Shown piece by piece: positions 37,209-47,900 of a DNA stretch of 64,000 nt. The notes below the pieces were generated by a model, which saw nothing but the letters and a program-made list of their open reading frames with translations, did no database searches and was not told the origin of the DNA. Both the position numbers and the translations under genes were made by a program. Source of the stretch: Rapidithrix thailandica (GTDB lineage Bacteria > Bacteroidota > Bacteroidia > Cytophagales > Flammeovirgaceae); contig NZ_JBDKWZ010000017.1 of NCBI RefSeq assembly GCF_039710355.1, positions 100,049 to 164,048 on the forward strand. Reading direction: 5' to 3'. Each line of letters opens with the position of its first letter. Position 1 is the first letter of the stretch.

Positions 37209-37895
37209 ATGTCAGAATTAAGCATTAAATCCTGGGCTGAAGAAGACCGTCCCCGCGAAAAGTTGATGCTGAAAGGAAAAAGTACCCTGTCTGAAGCGGA
37301 GTTAATTGGCATTTTATTAGGCTCGGGTACTCAGCGGTTGAGTGCAGTGGATGTGGCCAAACTTCTGTTAAATCAAGCGGATAACAGCCTGAACCGTTTG
37401 GCCCGTTTTGGGATAAAAGATTACAAAAAAATCAAGGGTATTGGCGAGGCCAAGGCGATTACGATTATCAGTGCTTTGGAGCTGGGCAACCGGAGGAAGT
37501 CAGAGGCCAAAGAAGATTTACAACAGATTACCTGCTCGGAGGATGTGTATGAACTGATGAAGCCTCATTTATTGGATTTGCCTCACGAAGAATTTTGGGT
37601 AATACTATTAAACAGAGCCAATTATGTGATCAAAAAGGAGTCTGTCAGTAAAGGAGGGGTTTCCGGTACGGTGGCCGATCCCAAGGTCATTTTCAAAAAA
37701 GCTGTAGACGAAATGTCCAGCAATATTATTTTGGTGCATAACCATCCCTCAGGTAGGCTAAAACCTAGCCAGGCAGATATTCAATTGACGCACAAGATGC
37801 GGGAAGGGGGAAAGATATTGGACATCCCCGTGTTGGACCATTTGATATTTTCCAACCATGGCTACTTTAGTTTTGCCGATGAAGGGCTTTTTTGA
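37209..37895 (+). CDS. radC: RadC family JAB1/MPN-domain protein
   Basis: A 228-residue protein with an N-terminal helix-hairpin-helix-like region (about 20-100, IKGIGEAKAITIISALELG) and a C-terminal JAB/MPN domain (about 105-225). The metal motif is complete: HNHPSG at 177-182 with Asp190. RadC was once linked to DNA repair, but that role has been questioned, and the JAB fold suggests a metallohydrolase. Complete and of normal length. Confidence 0.93.
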   Translation: MSELSIKSWAEEDRPREKLMLKGKSTLSEAELIGILLGSGTQRLSAVDVAKLLLNQADNSLNRLARFGIKDYKKIKGIGEAKAITIISALELGNRRKSEAKEDLQQITCSEDVYELMKPHLLDLPHEEFWVILLNRANYVIKKESVSKGGVSGTVADPKVIFKKAVDEMSSNIILVHNHPSGRLKPSQADIQLTHKMREGGKILDIPVLDHLIFSNHGYFSFADEGLF

Positions 37896-38094
37896 GAGAG
37901 AAGCGGATTCTTTATGTCTACATAATGATTCTTCTACGAAGAAAAATACTACAGGCAGAACCCAAAAGCTCCCTGTATGGCACTTTTTCCTTGTCTTTTT
38001 TATGTGTGACTTCTTTTAATTATATTCAAGCCCTGGTAGGGAGAGTCGTGGGGAGGAAGAAAGAAAAATTGTCCTATTATTTATCAAAGAAAAA

Positions 38095-38727
38095 ATGAAA
38101 GGGAAAAGCACAAATTACATTTTCTTTTTTGTGGTAATTGTCGTGGTGTCCATGATCATTTATTACTCCTTTGAAGGGGTAGAATACAATCAGAGTTATG
38201 AGGAAGAAGTGATTGAGTATCGTGAGAAAAAAGACCGCTCCTTAAAACATGATTCGGAGTCACCTTTGGATAAGCAACAAAAAGAAAAGTTTGGAGGGCT
38301 ACAGTATTACAAGGCAAATATTGCTTATAAGGTAGAGGCCGAAGTGGTTCCTTATAAAATCCCGGAGACCTTGACGGTTACCACCTCTCAAGATCTTGAG
38401 CGCAGTTTTCTAAAATATGGAAAGGCGCGCTTTACTTTGGGGGATAAGGAACACGAGTTGTTACTACTCAAACCTATCCGGAGTACTACTCCTCAAGCAG
38501 AAAATATGCTGTTTTTGCCGTTTACGGACGAAACTTCCGGGAGGGAAACCTATGGGGCCGGCCGCTATTTAGACCTTGAGGAAAGAGATGATAAAATTGT
38601 CATTGATTTCAATTATGCGTACAACCCTTATTGTGCCTATAATGAAATTTACGATTGTCCCATCCCGCCTCAGGAGAACCACTTGAACATTAAAATATTG
38701 GCAGGAGAGAAGGTTTACAAAAACTGA
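38095..38727 (+). CDS. DUF1684 family membrane-anchored protein
   Basis: A 210-residue protein with a single N-terminal membrane helix (about 9-25, IFFFVVIVVVSMIIYYS). The DUF1684 signature is in its second half: MLFLPFTDETSGRETYGAGR, then IDFNYAYNPYCAYN and CPIPPQENHLNIKILAGEK. The Tyr/Cys/Asn-rich NPYCAYN motif is the conserved core of the family, whose function is unknown. The gene lies 200 bases after radC on the same strand and ends at a bidirectional terminator. Confidence 0.85.
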   Translation: MKGKSTNYIFFFVVIVVVSMIIYYSFEGVEYNQSYEEEVIEYREKKDRSLKHDSESPLDKQQKEKFGGLQYYKANIAYKVEAEVVPYKIPETLTVTTSQDLERSFLKYGKARFTLGDKEHELLLLKPIRSTTPQAENMLFLPFTDETSGRETYGAGRYLDLEERDDKIVIDFNYAYNPYCAYNEIYDCPIPPQENHLNIKILAGEKVYKN

Positions 38728-38755
38728 TTGTTTTCCGTCATTTTGATAAGAGAGA

Positions 38756-38795
38756 AAAAGCGGTATAAAGTGTTTCAATACTTTATACCGCTTTT
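38756..38795. terminator. Bidirectional terminator overlapping the ldcA stop
   Basis: A perfect 16-bp stem (38756-38771 with 38780-38795) with A/T-rich ends and an 8-base loop. The last three codons and stop of the LD-carboxypeptidase gene (from 38783) are inside the right arm. Confidence 0.8.
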
Positions 38796-39715
38796 GAGTT
38801 TGTTTTATCAAAGTTGATTCGCGTTTCTTCCTCATCGACTAACAAAGTCGCCCGGGCTCCGCAAGGAACTGCCAGGTTATCCGGTTCGTGTCCTATGGGA
38901 ATGTTAAATGCAATAGGGTAGGAGTATTCTTTTGTATGCTCCAGTATAATATCCTGATAGCTGTGCCCGAAGGGATTGCTTTCATTGGCTTTGATGGCGG
39001 AAAAGTGCCCGACAACTAACCCGGCAAGCCCGGCAAGTTTCCCGCTTCTTTTTAACTGGACCATCAGACGGTCAATTTGATAGAGGTATTCGTCAATATC
39101 TTCAATAAATAGAATTTTGTCCTTATAGTCCGGTTCGGAGCGGGTACTCATCACGTTGAGTAACAATGAAAGGTTGCCTCCGATAACTTGTCCTTTACTT
39201 ACGCCATAGCGATTGTATGTACTACTGTCAGCCTCTATACTGTACTTTTCCCCGAAGAGTATTTTTCGTAAACTTTCTAATGAATCCGCCGCATTTTTGG
39301 GATCAAAACCAATGGGCATAGGTCCATGAATACTCTGTATACCCAGCTGCTGAAGGGTTCCGTGCAAGGCTGTGATATCGCTATATCCCACAATCCATTT
39401 AGGCTTTTTGACAAATTGTGTAAAATCAACTTGGTCTAGAATCCGTGTAATGCCATAGCCTCCTCTGGCACAGACGATGGCCCGTATTTGTGAGTTGTTG
39501 AGCATATTTTGAAAGTCTTCCAACCGTTGGGCGTCTGAGCCGGCAAAGGAATGATTTTCTTCGTATAAATATTTCCCGGTAACTACATTCAAATCCCAAT
39601 CCGAGAAAACAGAAAGTGCTTTTTCAACTCTTGTTTTATCTACCTTTCCTGCAGGAGCAATGACAGCAATTTTGTCTCCTTTTTTTAAAGCTTGAGGTTG
39701 AATTAAATTTTTCAT
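38783..39715 (-). CDS. ldcA: LD-carboxypeptidase (S66 family)
   Basis: A 310-residue enzyme that removes the terminal D-Ala from murein tetrapeptides during cell-wall recycling. The S66 catalytic triad is visible: Ser112 in GYSDIT, Glu205 in ILFIEDIDE, and His276 in IPIGHEPDN. KKGDKIAVIAPAG and VCARGGYGITRIL are further family text. No signal peptide, in keeping with a cytoplasmic recycling enzyme. It follows the uppS-bamA-ompH block on the same strand, separated by a terminator. Confidence 0.95.
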   Translation of the reverse strand: MKNLIQPQALKKGDKIAVIAPAGKVDKTRVEKALSVFSDWDLNVVTGKYLYEENHSFAGSDAQRLEDFQNMLNNSQIRAIVCARGGYGITRILDQVDFTQFVKKPKWIVGYSDITALHGTLQQLGIQSIHGPMPIGFDPKNAADSLESLRKILFGEKYSIEADSSTYNRYGVSKGQVIGGNLSLLLNVMSTRSEPDYKDKILFIEDIDEYLYQIDRLMVQLKRSGKLAGLAGLVVGHFSAIKANESNPFGHSYQDIILEHTKEYSYPIAFNIPIGHEPDNLAVPCGARATLLVDEEETRINFDKTNSKAV

Positions 39716-39785
39716 AGAAGAAAGTAATAGAGTTGGGTAAAGTTATACCTTCACTTTGATGAATCGTTGGTAATATTTGTTGAAT

Positions 39786-39821
39786 AAAAAAGCCTCTTCA
39801 TCAATTTGAAGAGGCTTTTTT
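39786..39821. terminator. Terminator after the bamA-ompH operon
   Basis: A near-perfect 15-bp stem (39786-39800 with 39807-39821), GCCTCTTCA core with A6/T6 ends and a 6-base loop. Confidence 0.85.
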
Positions 39822-39845
39822 GATCTTTTTAAAAGATCGCAGCTC

Positions 39846-40367
39846 TTAGTTGTTTGAAGCTGAAGCGGCTTGTTTTACCTTGGTGATCACATCACCGGTG
39901 ATGTCATATACCGGATTAGAAAATAAGAATAATTCTTGTCTTAAGATAAAGTCAAACCCTTTTTCTTTTGCCACACTCTGGATAGCTTTTTCGATATCCG
40001 CAGAAAGAGGAGAAAGTAACTCCTGTTCTTTCATTCCCAATTTTTGGTTTGCACTTACATTAAATTGCTGATATTCTTGTTGCAAACGTTGGATTTCCTT
40101 TTCTTTCTCTTGCAATACATCAGGAATCCATCCAGCTGCATTTTGTTGATAATCCGCTATTTTGGCTTGCAATTCCTTTTCTTTGTCTTGAAGAGTCGTT
40201 TGTAGTTGTTTTCCGTAAGTTTCAAGAACTTTTTTCTGGTTTTCGAATTTTGGGTGTGCTTGTAAAACACTGTCTGCATTTACATAACCGAACTTCTGTC
40301 CCTGCGCAAATACCCCCGTCACCGCGATCATGCAAGTAAGCAGGGTAAATAAGAATTTCTGTTTCAT
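39846..40367 (-). CDS. OmpH/Skp family periplasmic chaperone, copy 1
   Basis: A 173-residue chaperone from ATG 40367; an ATG 33 bases further upstream is possible, but MKQKFLFTLLTCMIAVTG begins a clean signal peptide ending VFAQ. The mature protein begins QKFGYVNADSVLQAHP and has the long coiled-coil 'tentacle' segment (about 40-120) typical of Skp, which holds unfolded outer-membrane proteins for BamA. A CAAACATA box at 40394-40401 could add a local promoter. Second of two ompH-like genes behind bamA. Confidence 0.93.
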   Translation of the reverse strand: MKQKFLFTLLTCMIAVTGVFAQGQKFGYVNADSVLQAHPKFENQKKVLETYGKQLQTTLQDKEKELQAKIADYQQNAAGWIPDVLQEKEKEIQRLQQEYQQFNVSANQKLGMKEQELLSPLSADIEKAIQSVAKEKGFDFILRQELFLFSNPVYDITGDVITKVKQAASASNN

Positions 40368-40457
40368 CAGTCTACTATTATTGTTAATCCTTACAAACAT
40401 AAATAATAAAGTATTTCTTTTCTAAGAAATTAGCTTTAATTAATACATAAACATTTC

Positions 40458-40991
40458 TTAACGCGGAGTGTCGGCAGGGTCGCCCAAGCCTAGCTCCTCC
40501 AACACATAATCTGTATAATTATGGCGGGGATCAGTGTAAAGCATTACTAAATCTCCCGCTTTGTCGAATACGATAGATAACTTTTTTTGTTTGGCTACTT
40601 TCTCTGCGGCTTTGAACAATTTGTCTTGAATCGGTTTCATCAATTCTTGCCTTTTCAAAAACAGAAGTCCCTCATAGCCAAAGGTATTGCTTTGAAACTC
40701 TCTGAGTTCGTCTTCCTTCAATTTGATTTCTGCCAAGTACTCCTTCTTCAGTTCGGGAGTCAATAAAATCTCTTCAGCCTGGTAGTTTTCTTTCAGGCTG
40801 TCCAGCTGTTTTTTCATTTGGTCGATCTCGTTTTGCCAGTTCATGGCCAAGCGATCGAGTTCCTTTTCAGCTTCTTGATATTCGGGCATTTTTTCTAAAA
40901 TTACCTGCGTATCAATGTAGCCGAATCGTTGCCCGAAGGAAACAGCTGAAAGGCAGAAGAACAAAAATAAGGTAACAACAGTAGGTTTCAT
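40458..40991 (-). CDS. OmpH/Skp family periplasmic chaperone, copy 2
   Basis: A 177-residue protein with signal peptide (1-20, FFCLSAVSFGQ), mature start RFGYIDTQVILEKMPEYQEAE and a central coiled coil (about 40-120). It lies 12 bases behind bamA. The bamA-ompH-ompH arrangement is a conserved Bacteroidota order. It differs from copy 1 in the C-terminal region (DKAGDLVMLYTDPRHNYTDY), which suggests the two may not be fully interchangeable (inference). Confidence 0.93.
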   Translation of the reverse strand: MKPTVVTLFLFFCLSAVSFGQRFGYIDTQVILEKMPEYQEAEKELDRLAMNWQNEIDQMKKQLDSLKENYQAEEILLTPELKKEYLAEIKLKEDELREFQSNTFGYEGLLFLKRQELMKPIQDKLFKAAEKVAKQKKLSIVFDKAGDLVMLYTDPRHNYTDYVLEELGLGDPADTPR

Positions 40992-41003
40992 GTTAAGTAG
41001 TGA

Positions 41004-43562
41004 TTATCGAATTTGCTGACCAATGGTAAAGTGGAACTGGGCTCCATTGGCAGACGGATTTCCAGGAATATTGTCAAATCCGTATCCCCAATCAACACCC
41101 AGCATACCGAAGGCTGGCATAAACACTCTGGCACCTACTCCAGCAGAACGTTTCACTACAAAAGGGTTGAACTCATCAATAGAGCCCCAGTTGTTCCCTG
41201 CTTCCAGGAAGCTCAATACGAAGATTGTCGCTGCCGGGTTCAAGGAAACACCATAGCGCAATTCCAAGACATATTTCCCGTAAGCTACACCCCCCGTACC
41301 GTTTGACTCAAACGGAAGGATGGAGTTGTTTTCATAACCCCGTAATCCGACAATCTCCGTACCTAACAGAAAGCTGTTTTGCGATAAGCCGTCACCCCCT
41401 AAGATAAAGCGCTCAAAAGGACCGATCTCTCTGGAAGGCGTGTACTTCCCGATAAAACCGTAGTGCATGCGAGCATTTAACACCAACTTGTCCAAAATAG
41501 GTAAAAACCAAGAGTTATCAAACATCCATTTGTGATATTCTACCCATTTGAACTTAGTTTCCTCAGTAGGTTCACCAAATTCTTTTCCACCGAACTTAGA
41601 GTAAGGAGGCGTCAAACTCACTGATAACGACAATTGTGAACCTCTTCTAGGGAAAGTCGGGCTATCAATGCTGTTTCGTGCAATGGTGGTGTTAAAGGTG
41701 ATGTTATACGATCTACCGTTGTCATACCCCCCAAATCCTGTTGTTCTAAAGTTATCCAAATTGTACATCAGGAAACTAACCGAATTGTTCATGGTAAAGA
41801 AGTCATCCGGCCATTTCAAGCGTCTTCCCAAGCCCAATGTAATTCCGGTTACTTTTAAGCTTCCGTTAGTACGATTTGTTCTATAGTCAATCAAGCGCTG
41901 GATAGAGCGGCTTAAACTTACGGTAAAGGCATTCGGACGTTTTCCTCCTAACCAAGGTTCGGTAAAGGAGAACGAATAAGTTTGGAAACGTCTACCATTG
42001 GCTTGAAGGCGCAAGGATAAGCGCTGTCCGTCACCGGCCGGCAAGGGTCTCCAGGCTTTGAGGTCGGTGATCTTGCGAAGGGAGAAGTTGTTAAACACCA
42101 ATCCCAAAGTACCCACAAAGCCAAACTGACCTCCCCAACCACCGGAAAGTTCGATTTGGTCACTGGGTCTTTCCGTGACATTGTATTCGATGTCTACCGT
42201 TCCGTCCGCAAAGTTAGGAACAGGGTTGATTTCAATGGTTTCAGGGTCAAAATAGCCTAAAGCTGCCAGTTCCCGTTGCGTCCGGATCAAGTTTGTCCGG
42301 CTAAATTTTTGCCCGGGAATGGTGCGAAGCTCCCGGTAAATCACATGATCACTGGTTTTGGTATTTCCATTGACAATGATTTTATTGATGGTAGCTTGTT
42401 CTCCTTCGTACATCCGCATTTCAATATCAATCGAATCGTCTTCTACCAATACTTCAATAGGTTGCACATTGAAAAACAAGTATCCGTCATCCATATAGAG
42501 AGAGGAAACATCCGCTCCGCTAGGGTTAAAGTTGAGTCGCTTGGATAATTCCTGAGGGTTGTACACATCTCCCCGGTTTACACCCAGTACTCTGGAGAGC
42601 ATCTCATCATTGAATTTGTAATTGCCGGTCCAGGTAATGTTGCGGTAGTAAAATTTCTTTCCTTCATCGACTTTGATCTTCACATTGACCATTTTGCCAT
42701 TGTGATCATATACCGAATCAGCAACGATGGTTGCATTCCGGAAACCCATAGACCGGTAGTACTCGATGATGTTCTTTTTATCGTTGCGGTATTCTTCGTC
42801 AATAAACTTAGAAGGGGTAAAGAGATGGGTAAAGTGTTTCTCTTTGGTTTTCTTCATTTTTTTTCTCAGTTTCTTCTCTTTCACTTGTGTCACCCCTTCA
42901 AACTGAATTTCATGAATTTTCACTTTTTTCTTCTTGTCGATGTTGACATGAAGAATCACTCCATTCGCCAAAAGCGAATCCTTTTCCTGGGTGATTTCGA
43001 CCTGGCAATTTTTAAATCCTTTGCTTGAGTAATGGTTGATAATGGCATTCCGGGCATTTTTAACCAAAGCATCTGTGACGATTCTTCCCCGGATCAAATT
43101 GACTTTTTCGCTTAAGGTTTCCCGTTGTCCTTTGGGTACACCATTGAAGAAATAGCGGGAAAGACGAGGGCGTTCTGTCAATTCAATTTGCAAATAGACC
43201 TCATTTCCTTCGGTTTTCGTCACGGTGATTTTGACATCGCCCACAATACCGAGTTTCCAAAGTTTCCGGACGGCCATAGAAATGTCATCTCCGGGGATGC
43301 GTATTTTGTCGCCCACTTTCAAACCCGAAATGGAAATCAGGGAGTTTTTGTCGTTAAATTGAGAACCCACGACATTGATATCCGCAATTTTATATTCTTT
43401 GGGATTTCCATAATCGATATCTTGTGAACTTCCGGAATTGAGTTGAAAGCCCAGTTGTGCCTGTGCTTGGTCAGGTATTACTGCCAGAAAGGAGAGGAGT
43501 AATAGACTGGTTACGATAAGTTTGTTAGCAGTGCCTGACAAGAAAAATTTATCCATGAACAT
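41004..43562 (-). CDS. bamA: Outer membrane protein assembly factor BamA
   Basis: An 852-residue Omp85 protein that folds beta-barrels into the outer membrane. Signal peptide (about 1-35, SFLAVIPDQAQAQ), POTRA domains to about 470 (for example YKIADINVVGSQ, INKIIVNGNTKTSDHVIYRE), then the barrel (about 475-852) with the loop-6 motif GLRGYE at 739-744. A Bacteroidota feature is the lysine-rich stretch in POTRA 3 (around 215-245). The start could be Met3. It lies 13 bases after uppS and 12 bases before ompH copy 2, all one operon. Confidence 0.96.
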   Translation of the reverse strand: MFMDKFFLSGTANKLIVTSLLLLSFLAVIPDQAQAQLGFQLNSGSSQDIDYGNPKEYKIADINVVGSQFNDKNSLISISGLKVGDKIRIPGDDISMAVRKLWKLGIVGDVKITVTKTEGNEVYLQIELTERPRLSRYFFNGVPKGQRETLSEKVNLIRGRIVTDALVKNARNAIINHYSSKGFKNCQVEITQEKDSLLANGVILHVNIDKKKKVKIHEIQFEGVTQVKEKKLRKKMKKTKEKHFTHLFTPSKFIDEEYRNDKKNIIEYYRSMGFRNATIVADSVYDHNGKMVNVKIKVDEGKKFYYRNITWTGNYKFNDEMLSRVLGVNRGDVYNPQELSKRLNFNPSGADVSSLYMDDGYLFFNVQPIEVLVEDDSIDIEMRMYEGEQATINKIIVNGNTKTSDHVIYRELRTIPGQKFSRTNLIRTQRELAALGYFDPETIEINPVPNFADGTVDIEYNVTERPSDQIELSGGWGGQFGFVGTLGLVFNNFSLRKITDLKAWRPLPAGDGQRLSLRLQANGRRFQTYSFSFTEPWLGGKRPNAFTVSLSRSIQRLIDYRTNRTNGSLKVTGITLGLGRRLKWPDDFFTMNNSVSFLMYNLDNFRTTGFGGYDNGRSYNITFNTTIARNSIDSPTFPRRGSQLSLSVSLTPPYSKFGGKEFGEPTEETKFKWVEYHKWMFDNSWFLPILDKLVLNARMHYGFIGKYTPSREIGPFERFILGGDGLSQNSFLLGTEIVGLRGYENNSILPFESNGTGGVAYGKYVLELRYGVSLNPAATIFVLSFLEAGNNWGSIDEFNPFVVKRSAGVGARVFMPAFGMLGVDWGYGFDNIPGNPSANGAQFHFTIGQQIR

Positions 43563-43575
43563 ATTTCAATAATTA

Positions 43576-44325
43576 TCAATTACCAACCGATTCATTCAAC
43601 TGTTCGCTGGTTTTACCAAATCTTCGTTCTCTTTTTTGATATGAAAGTAGGGCCTCGTAAAGGTGTTGTTTACGAAAGTCCGGCCATAGTACATCTGTGA
43701 AGAACAATTCAGAGTAAGCGATTTGCCATAAAAGGAAGTTGCTGATGCGCATTTCACCACTGGTCCGGATCAGTAATTCCGGGTCGGGAATGTTCCGGGT
43801 TTCCAAATAGTTTCGAAAGAAATCTTCGTCAATATTTTCCGGAATGTCTTTGTTGTTTTTTGCTTCCTGTACAATGGCATTGACGGCCTGGAGCAATTCC
43901 CATTTACCACTATAGCTCAATGCTAACACCAGGTTCAGCCCGGTATTCTCCCGGGTGAGGTCCATGGCCTCCTTCAATTCTTTTTGACATTTCTTCGGTA
44001 AGGCATTGAAATCCCCTATCGTAGAGAGCCGAACGTTATTTTTCAGGAGTGTTTTGGTTTCACTTTTAATCGTACTTACCAACAACTGCATCAACGCTTC
44101 CACTTCCAAAGCCGGGCGGTTCCAGTTTTCCGTAGAAAAGGCATAGAGTGTTAAGTAGTTAATACCTAGCTCGGCTGCGCCTTCGGTCACTTCTCTGACG
44201 GATTGTACGGCACTTTTGTGCCCAAAAATCCTCATCGAACCTTTTTGTTTTGCCCATCGGCCGTTTCCGTCCATAATTATGGCGATGTGCTGAGGCAAAT
44301 TCGCCTTATCAATGTTCTCCTTCAT
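43576..44325 (-). CDS. uppS: Undecaprenyl diphosphate synthase
   Basis: A 249-residue cis-prenyltransferase making the C55 lipid carrier for murein and glycan synthesis. The start is set at ATG 44325 (MKENIDKANLPQHIAIIMDG). An upstream ATG at 44370 is rejected because it falls within a base or two of the start site predicted from the promoter at 44375-44405. Key residues: Asp19 in IIMDGNGRWAK, GHKSAV, LYAFSTENWNRP and the C-terminal RTSGEMRISNFLLWQ. First gene of the uppS-bamA-ompH-ompH operon. The DUF6089-type gene often found between uppS and bamA is missing. Confidence 0.96.
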   Translation of the reverse strand: MKENIDKANLPQHIAIIMDGNGRWAKQKGSMRIFGHKSAVQSVREVTEGAAELGINYLTLYAFSTENWNRPALEVEALMQLLVSTIKSETKTLLKNNVRLSTIGDFNALPKKCQKELKEAMDLTRENTGLNLVLALSYSGKWELLQAVNAIVQEAKNNKDIPENIDEDFFRNYLETRNIPDPELLIRTSGEMRISNFLLWQIAYSELFFTDVLWPDFRKQHLYEALLSYQKRERRFGKTSEQLNESVGN

Positions 44326-44374
44326 GCTATGGTTTAAAGTAGATACCGCAGTAACCCTGCATTTTTTCAACTCG

Positions 44375-44405
44375 CAAAATTAGAGATATCTGCTTTTTTA
44401 TCAAA
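44375..44405 (-). promoter_or_regulatory. Promoter of the uppS-bamA-ompH operon
   Basis: On the minus strand TTTG (44402-44405), a 19-base spacer, then TAATTTTG (44375-44382). The transcription start would be near 44368, about 43 bases before the uppS ATG. Confidence 0.6.
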
Positions 44406-44849
44406 TAATGATCCTTGCTTACAAATGGTTGCCTTTACAAAATCGCTATTTTCAGATTTACTTTTTCCCTTCGTGCCTTGGAAGCAGAGTGGCTTATGCT
44501 GCCACTATCCCGGTTTTGGATACGCAAAATTACTGTTAAACAAATGCTTATGACAGATTTTATCAAATTTTCAAACTAAGGTCTACTTTAATTTTAGTTG
44601 TAAGAGTAAATCATTTTGAAAATAGATGTTAACAAGTTGTAAAGAACAATTTCGCAATTTCTCTATTTACGGACTTTTCTCCAAAGAAAGCCCTAAGGAA
44701 TTTATTTCATTAAGCAGTTATCCTAAAAAGCATACTGTTCACAAAGTTACGGAATGATGAGGCATTATTTCCGAACTGTTTTTAATTAATCCTCAATTGT
44801 TCAGGAATGTTATGACTTCTTTTTGGAGTCAGGGGGATCGGAATTGAGG

Positions 44850-44895
44850 AAACCAAGAAAAAAGGCAACCTGCAGGTCGCCTTTTTTCTTGGTTT
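44850..44895. terminator. Terminator after the macroglobulin gene
   Basis: A perfect 17-bp stem (44850-44866 with 44879-44895) made of AACCAAG plus an A6/T6 run and GGC/GCC; the loop contains the palindrome CCTGCAGG. Confidence 0.8.
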
Positions 44896-44946
44896 TAAGA
44901 TAGGAAGTGAATGTTTGATGGTTGTATTTTAAATTCTTTTTTGTCA

Positions 44947-47900
44947 TTATTCTACCCGGATCTTTCCTGCTCCATGATAAGAGTGGTATTCACCGTTGTA
45001 CATGGCATCGGCACTTACAGGCCCTACTACAAACTCCCCTTTGGAGACAGCCCGTACGGAGTAGTAGAAATGCTTGGCCGTGGTGGAAGCTGAGGTGAAT
45101 ACATGTACCCGGTCGTCACGGAAATCAAAATGCTCGGCTGAAGAAGCATCTTTGGCCCATTGGGCTCCGGAAATGCTGCCGATGCGAGGGTTCTCTACTT
45201 CAAAGCCTGCCGGTAACATATCGGTAATGACCACATTTTCAACATTTGGAACATCTGCCGTCAATGAAAGTCTGACAATTACCAGGTCGTTTTGTTCAAA
45301 TACATTTCCACTGAGGCGGTTGCCCTCTCTGTCAAAATATTCCCGTCTGACTTTCAAATGATTGTCCTCTTCTACATACTCACCGCTCTCGTTCAATCCT
45401 TCCATTTCCCAAAAATAGTAAACTTCGCCTCCGGAAGCTTGTAACTGGACGGACTTTCCGGCAATTTTGTCTTTTAGAATCACGTCTTTGCCATCAAAAG
45501 AGGCAAGTTGGCTGCCGTTGGCTATCAGTTTTGCCGTAGCTTTTGAACCGGCTTTTTGTTTGGCCAGCTTTCCTAAAGCCAACATTGCAAAGGCTTGCTC
45601 TTGAGTGGATAAGTAGCGGCTCTGTTTCATTTGCTCGGTGAGCGTTTTGGTTAATGTACCGATTTGGGCATTCTTAGGATCGTTTTCCAAGAGTACATTT
45701 AATACCAAGGCCCTGTCGCGAATATAAGAATGGAAGCTTCCGCCAAATGCCGGTTTGGATTTTTCTCCGGCAAATTGAGGAGGTAATAACTTGCGGAAGT
45801 TGCCATGGTCTCCGGCAACCAAATAGGTACAAGCTAGCATATATTTAGAGTCAAGTGAGAGGTCTTCAGGGCGTTTCTTATAATAATTCATTGTAGAAAC
45901 ATCCTTTTGTCCGGCCATTCCTAAGACATACAAAGAATAGAAAATCTCTTTGGGCGCAATCTTTTTGGTGCGTAATTGCTGATTGGCATCCCAATAGACA
46001 TATTCGATCTGATTTTTTTGTTTGACTTTCTTTTTCAGATAACTATACAACCTATCCAGAAACTGTTGATCCACATCAAACCCGGCTTTTTGTGCCTCCA
46101 TTAAGAAATGCGCTGCATATACAGTGGCCCACCAACTGTCCTTATATCCTCCTTGCCAGTAAGCTAACCCACCGTTGTACAATTGCATGGTATATAACTT
46201 CCGGATAGCTTCCACTACATTTTGATTAGGATTAAGCGTAGCGCCACTCAAATTGCCTAAGGCTTTGCTTAAATCGGCAAAGTAGATTTGAGGGAAAGCC
46301 GTTGAGATGGTTTGCTCGGCACAGCCATAGGGGTAGCGAACCAGGTAATTCATGTTGTCGGCAAATTGTACCAAAGGCAATTTACTCACATACAATTTAG
46401 CGTCAATGGAAGAAGACAAGAAGTCTTTTTTGAAGTCCAGTTTTGCCGACTGACCGGCTTTTACCATTCCCGATCCGCTGGTTTTGAGTACGGAAGTAGA
46501 AGGGCGAACGGTCATTTCCACTTCTTCGGAGAAGGTTTCGTTGAGCGCTTTTACTTGTACGCTTACTTTTGCCTGGCCAATGGCTTGCTTTGCTTCCAGG
46601 TTAAATACTACGGTTTTTTCACTGTTGGCGGGAATACTCACGTTTTGATTGTTATTTCCGGCAATGTTTACTTCTCCTTCAGTGTTTAGGTTTACACCGG
46701 CACTGATAGACTTATCCGTAGTATTGGATAAAGTCACCGGCATAATCACCTTGTCCGTAGGACTCATAAAGCGAGGTAAAGCGCTGCTGATCACCACGGG
46801 GTCCGCTACTTTGATATGAGCATCGGCACTGCCAAAGGCTCCATCTTTCACGGCTACAGCCATGACGCGCAAGTCACCCGAAAACTGAGGAATATCTACG
46901 GTGTATTTTACTTCACCGTCACTATCGGTTTTTAAGGTACCACTCCAGAAGCTCACCAGTTTTACTCTTTTGTTAGTAAGAGGGTTCACCCTTTTGCCCA
47001 TATCATATCCCCCTGCTCCAAAGCTGTTGGGAGAAGGGGCCAGTTCCGGGAATAATTTAGGGTATAAGTCATAAGACTCTACCTGCAAGGCTCTTTTTTG
47101 GAAGAAATACTTGTGAGGATCTGGTGACGAATAGTTTTTGATTTGTAATATTCCTTCGTCTACCACTGCTACAGTAACCTCAATATCTGATTGTTCTAAA
47201 TCCGATTTGATTACAATTTCTTGTTTGCGTTTGGATCGGGATTTTTCCGGAGCCTGAATTTCCAAATTAATTTTGGTTTCGGGATCATTTACCTTAAACG
47301 GAGCCACACCATGAGCCACTGTTAAAGGAATAGCATTGTCGGTTACCGGCTTGATCAATGTGGCCGTCACGTATACATTCGGCAAATACTCCTTGCGGAT
47401 CGGCAAAGTATAAGAGGCAGATTTTTTATCAGCTTCAACAAAGAAATAGTCAAATACCTTGTCTTTTTCAACGGTTACTAACATTTTGCCAGAGAAAGGA
47501 GCTTTGAATAATATGTTGGCGGTTTCTCCAACTTCGTATTGTTCTTTGTCAAACTCTATGAGGATTTGGCCCTCTTTGTCCACCTCGAAAGAAGAGTGGG
47601 TGGTGCTGCCCCAGGAGTAAGCATAAAAGTGCTGGGAAACATAGCTGTCAGAACCTTGTGCTCTTACCCGTACCTCATAGCTTCCCGATTGGCTGGGAAC
47701 AAAGGGAAAGTTGGTGTTTTTACCATTGAGGGTAATGACTTGGTCTTCCAACAGGTTTTCCCTCTTTTGGGATACATACCGGTAGCGTCCGTAGCTGTCT
47801 TTCTCTAACACACTTTGCCATTCGTTCTTGATGATTTGGACATGGGCTTTGGCTGTTTGGTATACTTTGCCTTCCTTGTTGACGGCCACCAACGGAATAT

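Larger units (their letters stand above)
44326..44946. other. Intergenic region between uppS and the macroglobulin gene
   Basis: 621 A/T-rich bases. It holds the uppS promoter (44375-44405) and the terminator of the macroglobulin gene (44850-44895). Nothing else recognised in the about 440 bases between. Confidence 0.5.

Noticed and set aside
37892..38098. 68-codon frame between radC and the DUF1684 gene, with short overlaps on both sides
   Set aside because: Needs a TTG start, has no family-like pattern and looks like chance openness; the short overlaps alone are not enough.
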